In this document: one piece after another, positions 31,945 to 40,286 of the stretch
Numbering within the stretch: the first letter of the stretch is position 1
Layout of the letters: every line of letters begins with the position of its first letter
Assembly (NCBI RefSeq): GCF_003852515.1
Contig: NZ_QAJK01000050.1
Coordinates: 1-41,271 of the forward strand
Length of the DNA: 41,271 bases
Direction: 5' to 3'
DNA from: Variovorax sp. KBW07
Lineage (GTDB): Bacteria; Pseudomonadota; Gammaproteobacteria; Burkholderiales; Burkholderiaceae_C
Program-made: the position numbers and the translations under genes
The notes under the pieces: model-generated
Databases searched by the model: none
What the model was told of the DNA's origin: nothing
The model's input: only the letters and a program-made list of their open reading frames with translations

Positions 31945-33143
31945 AAGGCGGCCACGTCGGCCTGCAGCAGGCCCTGGCGCGCCACGATGCGGCCGCCCGC
32001 CACCACCAACTGGCGCACGGGCCGCGAGACCACGGCCTGCGCGGGCGTTTGCGCATCGACCAGCACCAGGTCGGCGCGGCAGCCGACGTCGAGCCCGTAG
32101 GCCTCGAAGCCGCAGCCGCGCGCGCCGGCATGCGTGACGGTGTCGAGCGCCACTTCGATCTCGTCGTCGCGGCGCAGGTTGTAGCGCATGCCGATGAGCA
32201 TGGCGCGCTCGAGCATGTCGGGGTTGCCGTACGGCGACCAGGTGTCGCGGATGCCGTCGTTGCCGCCGAGCACGGTCACGCCGGCCTGCCGGCAGGCCAT
32301 GAGCGGCGGCACGGTGCGCGAAGGCGGCGCGCTGGTGATGAGCACCATGCCCAGCTTCGCCATGCGCGCGAGCAATGCGTCGCGCTCGCGCTCGGTCACG
32401 TCGCCCAAGCAGAAGCCGTGGCTGATGGCGACCTTGCCGTGCAGCCCCAGCGCCTCGGTGCGCTCCAGGATCAGGCCGAGCGAAAACGCGCCCATGGCGC
32501 CGGGCTCGTGCAGGTGAATGTCGACGGGGCAGCCGTACTTGCCGGCAATGGCGAACAGCATGTCGAGCGAGCGCACCGGGTCGCCGTCGATGGCGCAGGG
32601 GTCGAGCCCGCCCAGCACGTCGGCGCCCTGCGCCATGGCATCGTGCAGCAGGTCGAAGGTGCCCGGCCGCACCAGCAAGCCCGACTGGGGAAACGCGACG
32701 ATCTGAATCTGCTGCACGTCGCGCAGCGCCTCGCGCGTGCGCACGGTGCCTTCGAGGTGGCGCAGGCCGGCCTGCGTGTCGACATCGACGTGCGTGCGCA
32801 GGCGCGTGGTGCCGAGCGCCAGGAAGGCCTTGGCCAGCACCAGCGATTGCGCGGCGGCGTCGTGCCCGCTCGTGTGGCGGAAGGCGCGCTCGTTCTCGAT
32901 CTTGTCGATGAGGTTCACACCGACTTCATTGCGGTACCAGTCCATGCCCCACATCGTCTTGTCGAGGTGGGTGTGGCCTTCGACCAGGCCGGGCAGCAGC
33001 AAGGCGCCGCGGCCGTCTTCCACCGCGGCATCGGCCGGTGCCGGCAGCGCGGCGCCCACGGCGGCGATGCGGCCGTCTTGCACGAGCACGTCGACCGGGG
33101 AGGCGCCCATGGGGCGCACGTTGCGAATCAGGAGCGAAGGCAT
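31941..33143 (-). CDS. Amidohydrolase, cytosine-deaminase (CodA)-like
   Basis: 400 aa from the ATG at 33141-33143, chosen because MPSLLIRNVRP is the usual family start; an in-frame ATG lies 10 codons upstream and neither has a clear Shine-Dalgarno. Metal site His57 and His59 in LVEGHTHLDKTMWG, with the HLDK sequence of the CodA/AtzC group; further ligands in VDIHLHEPG, ISHGFCLGD and the Asp of GGNDGIRDTWSPYG (CodA has GHDD here). It deaminates or hydrolyses a pyrimidine, triazine or similar ring. Overlaps the CynX-type gene by four bases. Confidence 0.88.
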   Translation of the reverse strand: MPSLLIRNVRPMGASPVDVLVQDGRIAAVGAALPAPADAAVEDGRGALLLPGLVEGHTHLDKTMWGMDWYRNEVGVNLIDKIENERAFRHTSGHDAAAQSLVLAKAFLALGTTRLRTHVDVDTQAGLRHLEGTVRTREALRDVQQIQIVAFPQSGLLVRPGTFDLLHDAMAQGADVLGGLDPCAIDGDPVRSLDMLFAIAGKYGCPVDIHLHEPGAMGAFSLGLILERTEALGLHGKVAISHGFCLGDVTERERDALLARMAKLGMVLITSAPPSRTVPPLMACRQAGVTVLGGNDGIRDTWSPYGNPDMLERAMLIGMRYNLRRDDEIEVALDTVTHAGARGCGFEAYGLDVGCRADLVLVDAQTPAQAVVSRPVRQLVVAGGRIVARQGLLQADVAAL

Positions 33144-33177
33144 CGGGAAAATCCGTTCGTTGAAGTGGGGCATCGCA

Positions 33178-34653
33178 TCAGGCGGGCTGCGCCGAAACAC
33201 CGCGCGGCACGATGCGCGGCGTGAACAGCGCCACCACCACGAACACCAGCGCATTGGTCGCCAGCGCCACCAGCCCGATGTTGAGCGACTTGAAGACCAT
33301 CGGTGCGGCCGGGAACAGCGTACCCAGGTTGGAACTGGTGGTCATCATGAAGGCCAGCACCGCGCCGCCCGCGAGGATGCCCGCGAAGGCCGCATGCTTG
33401 TTGCCGAAGGGCTTCCTCATGAGGCTGAACAGCAGCGAAGGCAGCAGTTGCGTGAGCAGGCTCGACGCGAAGATGGCGACCGACACGATGGTCGCGCCGC
33501 CGCGCAGCACGAAGTACACCGCCACCAGCGCGAACACCGGCAGCACGCCGCGCGCCACGCGCGACACCTGCTTGTCGGTGGCGTTGTGGGCAAAGCCTTC
33601 CTTGTAGACGTTCTTGCCGATCACGGTGGAGGCGGTCAGCAGGATCATCGAGCCCGGCACCAGCGCGGTGAGCACGCCCGTGCCGCCGATGACGCCGACG
33701 AACCACGGATCGAAGGTGTGCTTGACCAGCCCGAACAGCGCCAGGTCGACCTCGGCGCCCTTCAGGCCCGGCACCTGCAGGATGGCCGCGAAGCCGACCA
33801 GGAACAGGAAGGCGATGACCACCTGGTACAGCGGCATCAGGATGGTGTTGCGCCGCACCGCGCTGGCGCTCTTGGCCGCATACACCGACGTGAGGTTGAA
33901 CGGGTACAGGTAGTAGCCCAGCGCCGTGAGCAGGATGGTCGAGTTGTACCAGGTGAGGTTGAGCCCTTCCTTCGGGAACTCGAAGAACGTGGGGTTGGCC
34001 GCGTGGATGGCCGAGAACATGGGCGTGACGCCGCCGTAGTAGTGCCACGGCAGGTAGATGCCGAGGAACACGGCCAGCACCAGGATCAGCACGTCTTTCA
34101 CGATGGCGATGCTGGCCGAGCCGTGGATGCCCGAGAACAGGATGTACGACACCATGACCACGGTGCCGATCCAGATGGCGACCGGCGGCGCGATGGAGCC
34201 GTACGACGCTTCGGACACGATGATGCCGAGCCCGCGCAGCTGGATGGTGAGCAGCGCCACCATGCCCATGAGCGCGACCACCGACACCAGCACGCCGAGC
34301 GGGCGGCTGTTGTACTTGTGGGCGAAGAAGTCCGAGAACGACACCAGCTTGTGCGCGGTGGCGTAGCGCCAGATGGCCGGCAGCATCCAGAAGGCCATGA
34401 GGTACGCCAGCCCGCCGTAGGCCAGGATGTAGAAGGCTGGCGAGCCCTTGCTGTAAGACCAGCCGCTGGCGCCCAGGAAGGTGAAGGTGGAGAACGATTC
34501 GCCCGCCATCAGCAGGAACACCATGATGGCGCCCAGCCCGCGCCCGCCGAGCGCCCATTGCTCCAGGCTCATGGTGCGGCCGCGGCGCGCCAGCACCGCG
34601 AGGCCCAGCGCGCCGACGACGAACAGCGCGATCACGCCCAGCGCGGCGTTCAT
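33178..34653 (-). CDS. Sodium:solute symporter (SSS family)
   Basis: 491 aa from the ATG at 34651-34653; the same frame is open far upstream but only as background. Thirteen or so hydrophobic segments are spread over the length. SSS features are GESFSTFTFLGASGWSYSKG in the first unwound helix and LTALVPGSMILLTASTVIGK towards the middle. The start overlaps the DUF3311 gene by four bases. Symporters of this kind with a small DUF3311/DUF997 partner import organic acids or N-heterocycles; here the operon suggests the substrate of the CodA-like enzyme. Confidence 0.92.
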   Translation of the reverse strand: MNAALGVIALFVVGALGLAVLARRGRTMSLEQWALGGRGLGAIMVFLLMAGESFSTFTFLGASGWSYSKGSPAFYILAYGGLAYLMAFWMLPAIWRYATAHKLVSFSDFFAHKYNSRPLGVLVSVVALMGMVALLTIQLRGLGIIVSEASYGSIAPPVAIWIGTVVMVSYILFSGIHGSASIAIVKDVLILVLAVFLGIYLPWHYYGGVTPMFSAIHAANPTFFEFPKEGLNLTWYNSTILLTALGYYLYPFNLTSVYAAKSASAVRRNTILMPLYQVVIAFLFLVGFAAILQVPGLKGAEVDLALFGLVKHTFDPWFVGVIGGTGVLTALVPGSMILLTASTVIGKNVYKEGFAHNATDKQVSRVARGVLPVFALVAVYFVLRGGATIVSVAIFASSLLTQLLPSLLFSLMRKPFGNKHAAFAGILAGGAVLAFMMTTSSNLGTLFPAAPMVFKSLNIGLVALATNALVFVVVALFTPRIVPRGVSAQPA

Positions 34654-34883
34654 CGCGCGCCTCCGGTGGTGGTGGCGGCAGCAGCTGCAGCGTCGGCGGC
34701 ATCGAGGTCGCCTTCGGCGCGGTCGATGACCACCATGATCAGCGAGGTCAGCACCAGCCAGCTGACGTTCCACACCATCAGGAAGGGCATGCCGAGCACG
34801 AAAGTGGGCGCAATGGCCGAGAGCCACCCACCACTGAAGAAAGCGGCGACCGGCAGCGCGGCCAGCCATTTGACGGATTTCAT
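34650..34883 (-). CDS. DUF3311-type small membrane partner of the symporter
   Basis: 77 aa with two hydrophobic segments (WLAALPVAAFFSGGWLSAI and FLMVWNVSWLVLTSLIMVVI) and a soluble acidic/Ala-Thr tail. ATG at 34881-34883 with GAGG upstream; the end overlaps the symporter start (ATGA). This is the usual size and position for the DUF3311 subunit that goes with SSS symporters. It is the first gene of the operon that extends to 30132. Confidence 0.85.
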   Translation of the reverse strand: MKSVKWLAALPVAAFFSGGWLSAIAPTFVLGMPFLMVWNVSWLVLTSLIMVVIDRAEGDLDAADAAAAAATTTGGAR

Positions 34884-34925
34884 CGGGAGCCTCGATTTCA
34901 GTTTGGGTTGAAATTACGTTAATTT

Positions 34926-34958
34926 TGGTTAACCATACACATTTATTTTGGTTAACCA
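34926..34958. promoter_or_regulatory. Twin GntR-type operator over the operon promoter
   Basis: The perfect palindrome TGGTTAACCA occurs at 34926-34935 and 34949-34958, 23 bp apart, each preceded by TTT on the plus strand. On the minus strand a possible promoter has TTGGTT (plus 34954-34959) as -35 and TATGGT (plus 34932-34937) as -10 with 16 bases between, so both sites would block it. The divergent regulator at 35114 is of the GntR/FCD family. Confidence 0.65.
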
Positions 34959-35113
34959 AACGGCGCGAATGGTACGGAGCCGGCCGGGTTGCGTCAATCC
35001 GGGGGCTTTCCCCTAGACCCCACGGCTCGACAGGCCACGACGGGGCGCAGGCAATAATCCAGACGCCCCACGGCCCCGAAAGCGCCCTACTGCATCGCTC
35101 GCACTGCCCGCCC

Positions 35114-35926
35114 ATGCCCTCCGCCACACGCCGCTCCACCGCCACCGCCCCCACCGCCAAGCCCGCTGCCGCCGTCGAGGAACAGGACGACGCCAACGTG
35201 GACGAGCGCGTGTACGCGGCGGTGTCGAAGGCGCTGCTGAGCGGCAAGCTGCGCCCCGGCACGCCGCTGCGCGAACGCGCGCTGGCCGAGGCGCTGGGCT
35301 GCACGCGCGGCGCGGTGCGCAAGGCACTGGCGCGGCTGGGCTCCGAAAAGCGGCTGGACCTGGAACACAACCGGGGCGCCTTCGTGCCCAACCCGTCCAT
35401 CGACGACATGCGCGGCATCTACCGCGCGCGCCGCATCGTCGAGGCCGGGCTCATCACCACGCTGTTTGGCCAGCTCGCGCGCGACCAGGTGGCCGCGCTG
35501 CGCAAACACGTGCAGGCGGAGCAGAAGGCGTTCAAGGAAGGCCGCCGCGAAGATGCGATTCGCCTGGCCGGCGACTTTCACCTGCTGCTGGCGCAGATGG
35601 CGGGCAGCGACGAACTGCTGTCGTACATCCGGCGGCTGATTTCGAACACCGAGCTGTACAAGGCGCTCTACGACTCGGCCGAGGCCGCGAGCTGTGCGCC
35701 GCGCGAGCACGAACAGATCATCGAAGCGCTGGTGGGCAAGTCGCTGGCCACCGCGCTGGCGGTGGCGCTGGAGCATCTCGACGAGCTGGAGCAGCGCGTG
35801 ATCGCGGGCGCGGCAGCCGAGCAGGAAGTCGATCTGGCGAGCCTGCTGAACGGCGGCGCCGGCAAGCCGCGTGCGGGTGGGCACTCGCACGGACCGCACG
35901 GCGCGCACGATCCTCACGACCACTGA
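35114..35926 (+). CDS. GntR-family (FCD type) regulator with His-rich tail
   Basis: 270 aa from the ATG at 35114; the frame is open from 34925 but crosses the operator. HTH: VYAAVSKALLSGKLRPGTPL, then ERALAEALGCTRGAVRKAL. The FCD effector domain follows (RARRIVEAGLITTLF; AGDFHLLLAQMAG with the metal-ligand Asp/His; SAPREHEQIIEAL-type ending, here SCAPREHEQI). The last 15 residues are HSHGPHGAHDPHDH-like, an unusual metal-binding tail. It is divergent from the 34883-30132 operon and is expected to repress it via the twin TGGTTAACCA sites until the substrate binds. Confidence 0.9.
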   Translation: MPSATRRSTATAPTAKPAAAVEEQDDANVDERVYAAVSKALLSGKLRPGTPLRERALAEALGCTRGAVRKALARLGSEKRLDLEHNRGAFVPNPSIDDMRGIYRARRIVEAGLITTLFGQLARDQVAALRKHVQAEQKAFKEGRREDAIRLAGDFHLLLAQMAGSDELLSYIRRLISNTELYKALYDSAEAASCAPREHEQIIEALVGKSLATALAVALEHLDELEQRVIAGAAAEQEVDLASLLNGGAGKPRAGGHSHGPHGAHDPHDH

Positions 35927-35990
35927 GCGCATCCACGCTTCGCTCCAGCCCGAAGTGTGAGGGGCCCGGTCTCGCGATGATCGGCGCACC

Positions 35991-36920
35991 ATGCACACCC
36001 CCACCCCGCTCGCCACGGCAGGCAAGGCCGCTCCCCACGCCGCTTTCGAATGGGCCCTGCTCGCGGTGCTCGCCACCTGCTGGGGCGCCTCGTACACCTT
36101 CATCAAGATCGGCGTCGCGACCATTCCACCGGTCACGCTGATCGCGGCGCGCACGCTCGTTGCCGGCCTGCTGCTGCTCGCCGTGCTGCGCATGCGCGGC
36201 GTGAAGCTGCCGACCGAGCCCGCCATGTGGCGCCGCTTCCTGCTGCAGGCCTGCCTGAACAGCGTGCTGCCGTTCACGCTCATCGCGTGGGCCGAGCGCA
36301 GCGTCGACGCGGGGCTGGCGACCATCCTCAACTCGACCTCGCCGATCTTCATCTTCCTGCTGGGCCTGGGGCTTGGGCTCGGCGGTGCCGAGAAGCCCAC
36401 GCTGCGCCGCCTGTTCGGCGTGGGCGCGGGCCTGGCCGGCATCTGCCTGATCGTCGGCTTCGAGGCGCTGAACGGGCTCGGGCATTCGCTGCTCGCGCAA
36501 CTGGGGCTGGTGGCAGCGGCCGTCTGCTACGGCTGCGCCGCGATGTTCGGCCGCGTGTTCAAGGGGCTCGACCCGATGGTGCCGGCCGCCGGCTCGCTGC
36601 TGAGCGGCGCGGCGATGCTGCTGCCCGCGAGCCTCGTGGTCGACAGGCCGTGGACGCTGGCGCCCTCGGCCGCTTCGATGGGTGCGGTGTTGGCGCTGGC
36701 GGTGCTGTCGACCGCCCTCGCCTTCACCATCTACTTTCGCCTCATCAAGACGCTGGGGCCGATGTCGACCGCCGCGCAGGCCTACCTGCGCGTGCCCATC
36801 GGCGTGACGATCGGCGTGGTGTTCCTGGGAGAGACACTGGCGCCGACCGCGTGGATGGGGTTGGCGTGCGTGGTGGCGGGGGTGGTCGCGATGACGATGC
36901 CGGCGCGTCCGCCACGCTGA
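35991..36920 (+). CDS. EamA/DMT-family transporter
   Basis: 309 aa with ten hydrophobic segments in two EamA repeats: LLAVLATCWGASYTFIKIG in the first and LGLVAAAVCYGCAAMFGRVF in the second, ending GVVFLGETLAPTAWMGLACV. The inner-membrane exporter group includes RhaT/YdcZ-type and amino-acid or metabolite exporters. It follows the GntR gene by 64 bases in the same direction but has no evident link to it, and is convergent with the Bug gene. The substrate is unknown. Confidence 0.92.
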   Translation: MHTPTPLATAGKAAPHAAFEWALLAVLATCWGASYTFIKIGVATIPPVTLIAARTLVAGLLLLAVLRMRGVKLPTEPAMWRRFLLQACLNSVLPFTLIAWAERSVDAGLATILNSTSPIFIFLLGLGLGLGGAEKPTLRRLFGVGAGLAGICLIVGFEALNGLGHSLLAQLGLVAAAVCYGCAAMFGRVFKGLDPMVPAAGSLLSGAAMLLPASLVVDRPWTLAPSAASMGAVLALAVLSTALAFTIYFRLIKTLGPMSTAAQAYLRVPIGVTIGVVFLGETLAPTAWMGLACVVAGVVAMTMPARPPR

Positions 36921-36944
36921 ACCGCTCGGGCCGTACTCCGGGCT

Positions 36945-37952
36945 CTATTCGGCCTTGATATTCCCCTTGGCGACGATCGCGCCGAACTTGCTTTCTTCGT
37001 TCTTGAGGAACGCCGCGAACTCCTTCGGCCCGGCACCGATCGGCGTGACGCCGCCGTCCTCGAAGTTCTTCCGCACGCCGGGGTTCGCCAGCACCTGGCC
37101 CAGCGCGGTATTGAGCTGCTCGACGATCTGCGGCGGCGTGCCCTTGGGCACGAAGATGCCCTGCCACACCGACACGTTCGCACCGCGCCAGGCCGGCACG
37201 CCGGCCAGCGGTGGCGCCTCGGGCATGGCCGGGGACGGCTTGTCCGACATCACGCCGTACACGCGCATCTTTCCGGCACGTGCCTGTTGCATGACCATGG
37301 ACAAGGGCAGCACGGCCAGGTCCAGCTGGTTGCCGCTGAGATCGTTCACGATCTGCATGCCGGTGCGATAGGGCACGTGGGCCATGTCGATGCCGCCTTG
37401 CTGCTTGAGCAGTTCGCCACCCAGGTGCAGCGAGGTTCCCACGCCGGAACTCGCATAGCTGAACTTGCCGGGCGCCGACTTCAGCTCGGCATAGAGCGCC
37501 TCGCTGGTCTTCGCCTGCATGGCCGGCTTGCCCACCAGCGCCAGGGGCTGCGAACCCAGCAAGGTCACGGGCATCAGGTCGGCCAGCCCGTCGTAGCGAA
37601 CGGTGGACGGCGTGACCATCTTCGCGATGACGATGGTGCTTTCCACCGACAGCAGCAGCGTGTAGCCGTCAGGCTTGGCGCGCACCGCTTTCTCCGTGCC
37701 GATGACGCCGCCGGCGCCGGAGACGTTCTCGATGACCACCGGCTGCCCGAGCCGCGTGGACAGCTCGGGGCCGATCCACCGCGCCATCACGTCCACGTTG
37801 CCACCGGCGCCGTAAGGCACGATCAGCGTGATGGCACGGGCGGGCCATGCGCCTTCGGCCATGCCGGGTGGCGCCACTCCCGCGAGGGCGGCGAATGCGA
37901 GTGCCGCGAGCCATTGGCGGCGGTGGGTTCGTACGGCAGTTGCGGGTTGCAT
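36945..37952 (-). CDS. Bug-type (TctC) tripartite tricarboxylate transporter substrate-binding protein
   Basis: 335 aa. ATG at 37950-37952 preceded by AAGGAG. The signal peptide has a twin Arg (THRRQWLAALAFAALAG), possibly Tat-dependent. Mature Bug signature: ITLIVPYGAGGNVDVMARWI and VVIENVSGAGGVIGTEKAVR, then GYTLLLS and FVPKGTPPQIVEQLN. Periplasmic ligand capture, usually of carboxylates, amides or nucleobase-like compounds. No TctA/TctB membrane genes are nearby, which is common for Bug proteins in this group. It lies 46 bases after the deaminase-like gene and is probably in its operon. Confidence 0.93.
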   Translation of the reverse strand: MQPATAVRTHRRQWLAALAFAALAGVAPPGMAEGAWPARAITLIVPYGAGGNVDVMARWIGPELSTRLGQPVVIENVSGAGGVIGTEKAVRAKPDGYTLLLSVESTIVIAKMVTPSTVRYDGLADLMPVTLLGSQPLALVGKPAMQAKTSEALYAELKSAPGKFSYASSGVGTSLHLGGELLKQQGGIDMAHVPYRTGMQIVNDLSGNQLDLAVLPLSMVMQQARAGKMRVYGVMSDKPSPAMPEAPPLAGVPAWRGANVSVWQGIFVPKGTPPQIVEQLNTALGQVLANPGVRKNFEDGGVTPIGAGPKEFAAFLKNEESKFGAIVAKGNIKAE

Positions 37953-37998
37953 TGCGGCTCCTTGCTTTCGGGTGGTGGTGTGGGGGTTCAGGCGAAGG

Positions 37999-39063
37999 TC
38001 ATTGCGCCGCGGGCTGCGTGCTTTCGAGCTGGGCAATCTCGCTCTCGAACCGGGCGCGCAAGGCCTTCTTGGCCGAATCGTCGAGCCAGCACGCGTCCAC
38101 GCCCGCCAGGCTGAAGGCACGCGCCTGCGCCCACCCCCAGCCGCAGCCTTCGAGCACGGTGGCGTAGGAGTGCGAGAGGTCGGTGTGGAACATCGCGGGG
38201 TCGTCGGTGTTGAGGGTGACGGGCAGGCCCGCTTCGACCATGCGCTTCACGCCTTCGATGCGCTGGCGCTGGCGCCTCACCACGCTCGTGACCCCGCACA
38301 CGCAGAAGTACACGCCGCGATCGCGCGCGCGGCGCAACCCGTCTTCGCTGGCGAGCAGGTTGTAGCCGTGGTCCAGCCGGTCGCAGCCCAGGTGCTCGAT
38401 GCACGCGTCGACATTGGAAGGCGGTGCCTCTTCCAGCGTCTGGTTGTCCTCGCACACATGGGCCGTGCGGCGCAAGCCGGCGCGCCCGGCGCGCTGGAAG
38501 AGCGCCGCGAAACTGGCGGGAGGGCCCTCGCGCTCGGGCCCGTCCAGGCCCACGCCGACCACGAGGTCCGAGCGCAGGCCGACGATGTCGTCCATGGCGC
38601 GCTCCGCACTGTCGAGCGGCAGGCCGCGGTCGAAGGAAGCGATCAGCAGGCCGGAGCAGCCGAAGTCGCGTTGAGCGGCACGCAGCCCTGCGGTCAGTCC
38701 CTCGACCTGCACCCGGTAGGGAACGGCGGTGGGCATGAAGTACTGCGGGTTGAAGGACATCTCGACATGGCGCGCGTTGCTGCTGCGCGCCGCGTCCTCC
38801 ACGGCTTCGTAGGCCACGCATTCGAAGTCGGCGCTGGTGCGCACGGCCTGCGCGGCGATGCGCAGCACGTCGATGAAGTCGTAGAAGTCGCGGTAGGTGT
38901 ACAGCGTCTCGACGGGCCGGGGCAGGGGCAGGTCGTACTTGCGCGCAAGCCGCGCGAGCGTGGCCGGGCGTAGGGTGCCGGCCATGTGGAAATGCAGGTC
39001 GACCTTGGGAAGGCGGGCCAGCAGGTCCGGCGGGACAGGGGCGGATGCAACAGCGTAGGACAT
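37999..39063 (-). CDS. Adenosine-deaminase-like hydrolase with altered active-site motifs
   Basis: 354 aa from the ATG at 39061-39063 (a TTG lies two codons upstream). The ADA fold is shown by VDLHFHMAGTLRP with the HxH zinc site, DRLDHGYNLL for the next catalytic His, and LPVTLNTDDPAMF for the Asp-Asp pair. The HAGE motif is here HVCED, which keeps His and Glu but loses Gly, and the usual CPxSN motif is replaced by VCGVTS. These changes affect the purine-binding side, so the substrate is probably not plain adenosine. It is transcribed with the Bug gene, downstream of the LysR gene. Confidence 0.88.
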   Translation of the reverse strand: MSYAVASAPVPPDLLARLPKVDLHFHMAGTLRPATLARLARKYDLPLPRPVETLYTYRDFYDFIDVLRIAAQAVRTSADFECVAYEAVEDAARSSNARHVEMSFNPQYFMPTAVPYRVQVEGLTAGLRAAQRDFGCSGLLIASFDRGLPLDSAERAMDDIVGLRSDLVVGVGLDGPEREGPPASFAALFQRAGRAGLRRTAHVCEDNQTLEEAPPSNVDACIEHLGCDRLDHGYNLLASEDGLRRARDRGVYFCVCGVTSVVRRQRQRIEGVKRMVEAGLPVTLNTDDPAMFHTDLSHSYATVLEGCGWGWAQARAFSLAGVDACWLDDSAKKALRARFESEIAQLESTQPAAQ

Positions 39064-39142
39064 GGGCAACAGTGGCGGATGGAATGTGTGCCGCCACCTT
39101 ATCCACGCCCGCCACCGGCGCCCAGCGCTGCGATGTGCAGCA

Positions 39143-39166
39143 GGTTATGACGCCGCTGTCATGACC
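39143..39166. promoter_or_regulatory. Candidate operator upstream of the deaminase-like gene
   Basis: GGTTATGAC (39143-39151) and GTCATGACC (39158-39166) are complementary except for one position, around GCCGCT. It lies 80 bases before the start at 39063 and overlaps the stop of the LysR gene, a sensible place for a LysR activation site. Confidence 0.45.
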
Positions 39167-40106
39167 TGGGACGGTGCGCCAGTTCGCGCGCGGCGGCGAT
39201 CAGCTCGCCACGCATCCAGCTCATGGCCTGGTTCTTGTGCGTGCGCTCGTGCCACACCAGCCGGAAGCGGTGCGGCTTGATCCTGGCGGGGAACGGCACG
39301 ATCGCGAGCGGGTACTGTTCGGCGAAGTCTTCGGCCAGCAGCCGGCCGGTGGAGAAGATGAGGTCGGAGCGCGCCAGGATGGCGGGCGCCATGCCCAGGA
39401 ACTGGGTACGCATCGTCGTGTGCACCGACACGCCCAGCTCCGCGAGCTGCGCGTCGAGGATCGTGCCCTGTCCGGGAACGTGCTCCAGCGAAGACAGGTG
39501 CCGCGCGCGCCGGTAGTCGTCGAGCGTCATCGGTCCGCGCGCCAGCGGGTGGTCGTGCCGCATCAGGCACACCATCGGCTCGGTCAGCAGGCTGGCCGCG
39601 CGCAGGTGGCCCGGCAGTTCGGGCCAGATGGTGATGACCATGTCGACCTCGCCATCCGCGAGCTGGCGGTAGTGTTCGAAGCGCGAGCCCAGGCCACGCA
39701 CGACCACGTCGCACTCGGGCGCCTGCCGCGCCACCCGTTCGACGACGTCCGCGAAGAAGCGCCGCGGCAGGAAGTCGTAAGTCGCGATGCGAAAACTCTG
39801 CCGAAGCTCGGCGGGCTCGACGGGCTTGGCTTCCGAGGTAAGCAGCGACATGTCGGCCAGGATCCGGCGGGTGGGCGCAACCAGGGCCTGCGCCCTTTCG
39901 GTGAGCACCATCCGATTGCCGATGCGGATGAGCAGCTCGTCGCCAGTCAACTGGCGCAGCACCTTGAGGTGGCGGCTCAGCGCCGACTGCGCCACGCCCA
40001 GCTTCGCTGCCGCCTGCGAGACGCTGGCCTCGGCCAACAGCGCATGCAGCGAGCGCAGCAGCGATTCATCCAGCCGACGGTCATGTTCACCAATTTCGAG
40101 GGACAC
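39159..40106 (-). CDS. LysR-family regulator of the deaminase/Bug unit
   Basis: 315 aa from a GTG at 40104-40106. HTH in about 28-52 (SVSQAAAKLGVAQSALSRHL), followed by LRQLTGDELLIRIGNRMVLT, and a PBP-like effector domain resembling the NodD/NahR-type group (FRIATYDFLPRRFFADVVER). It is oriented the same way as the adenosine-deaminase-like and Bug genes, 95 bases upstream of the first, instead of divergent. It is also divergent from the TorF-family gene at 40287, which it might control as well. The inducer is unknown. Confidence 0.92.
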   Translation of the reverse strand: MSLEIGEHDRRLDESLLRSLHALLAEASVSQAAAKLGVAQSALSRHLKVLRQLTGDELLIRIGNRMVLTERAQALVAPTRRILADMSLLTSEAKPVEPAELRQSFRIATYDFLPRRFFADVVERVARQAPECDVVVRGLGSRFEHYRQLADGEVDMVITIWPELPGHLRAASLLTEPMVCLMRHDHPLARGPMTLDDYRRARHLSSLEHVPGQGTILDAQLAELGVSVHTTMRTQFLGMAPAILARSDLIFSTGRLLAEDFAEQYPLAIVPFPARIKPHRFRLVWHERTHKNQAMSWMRGELIAAARELAHRPRS

Positions 40107-40286
40107 GGTGTTCTTGCGAAAAGAGGGGTGATCCGCGGTGCGATGGCGCGGGCGCGTTCGATTCTGCCTTCAAGCCGTGGTGCGCGGCGAGTCAAAACTT
40201 TTGCGCCGCAGCCTTCATTTTTTACGCGGCTTTTAGACCCGTCCTTCTACGCTGCCGGCTCCTCCATTCGTTAGCGATTTCTTTCG

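Noticed and set aside
32737-34911. A 724-codon plus-strand frame
   Set aside because: Antisense of the symporter and amidohydrolase genes; low-complexity Arg/His/Gln sequence.
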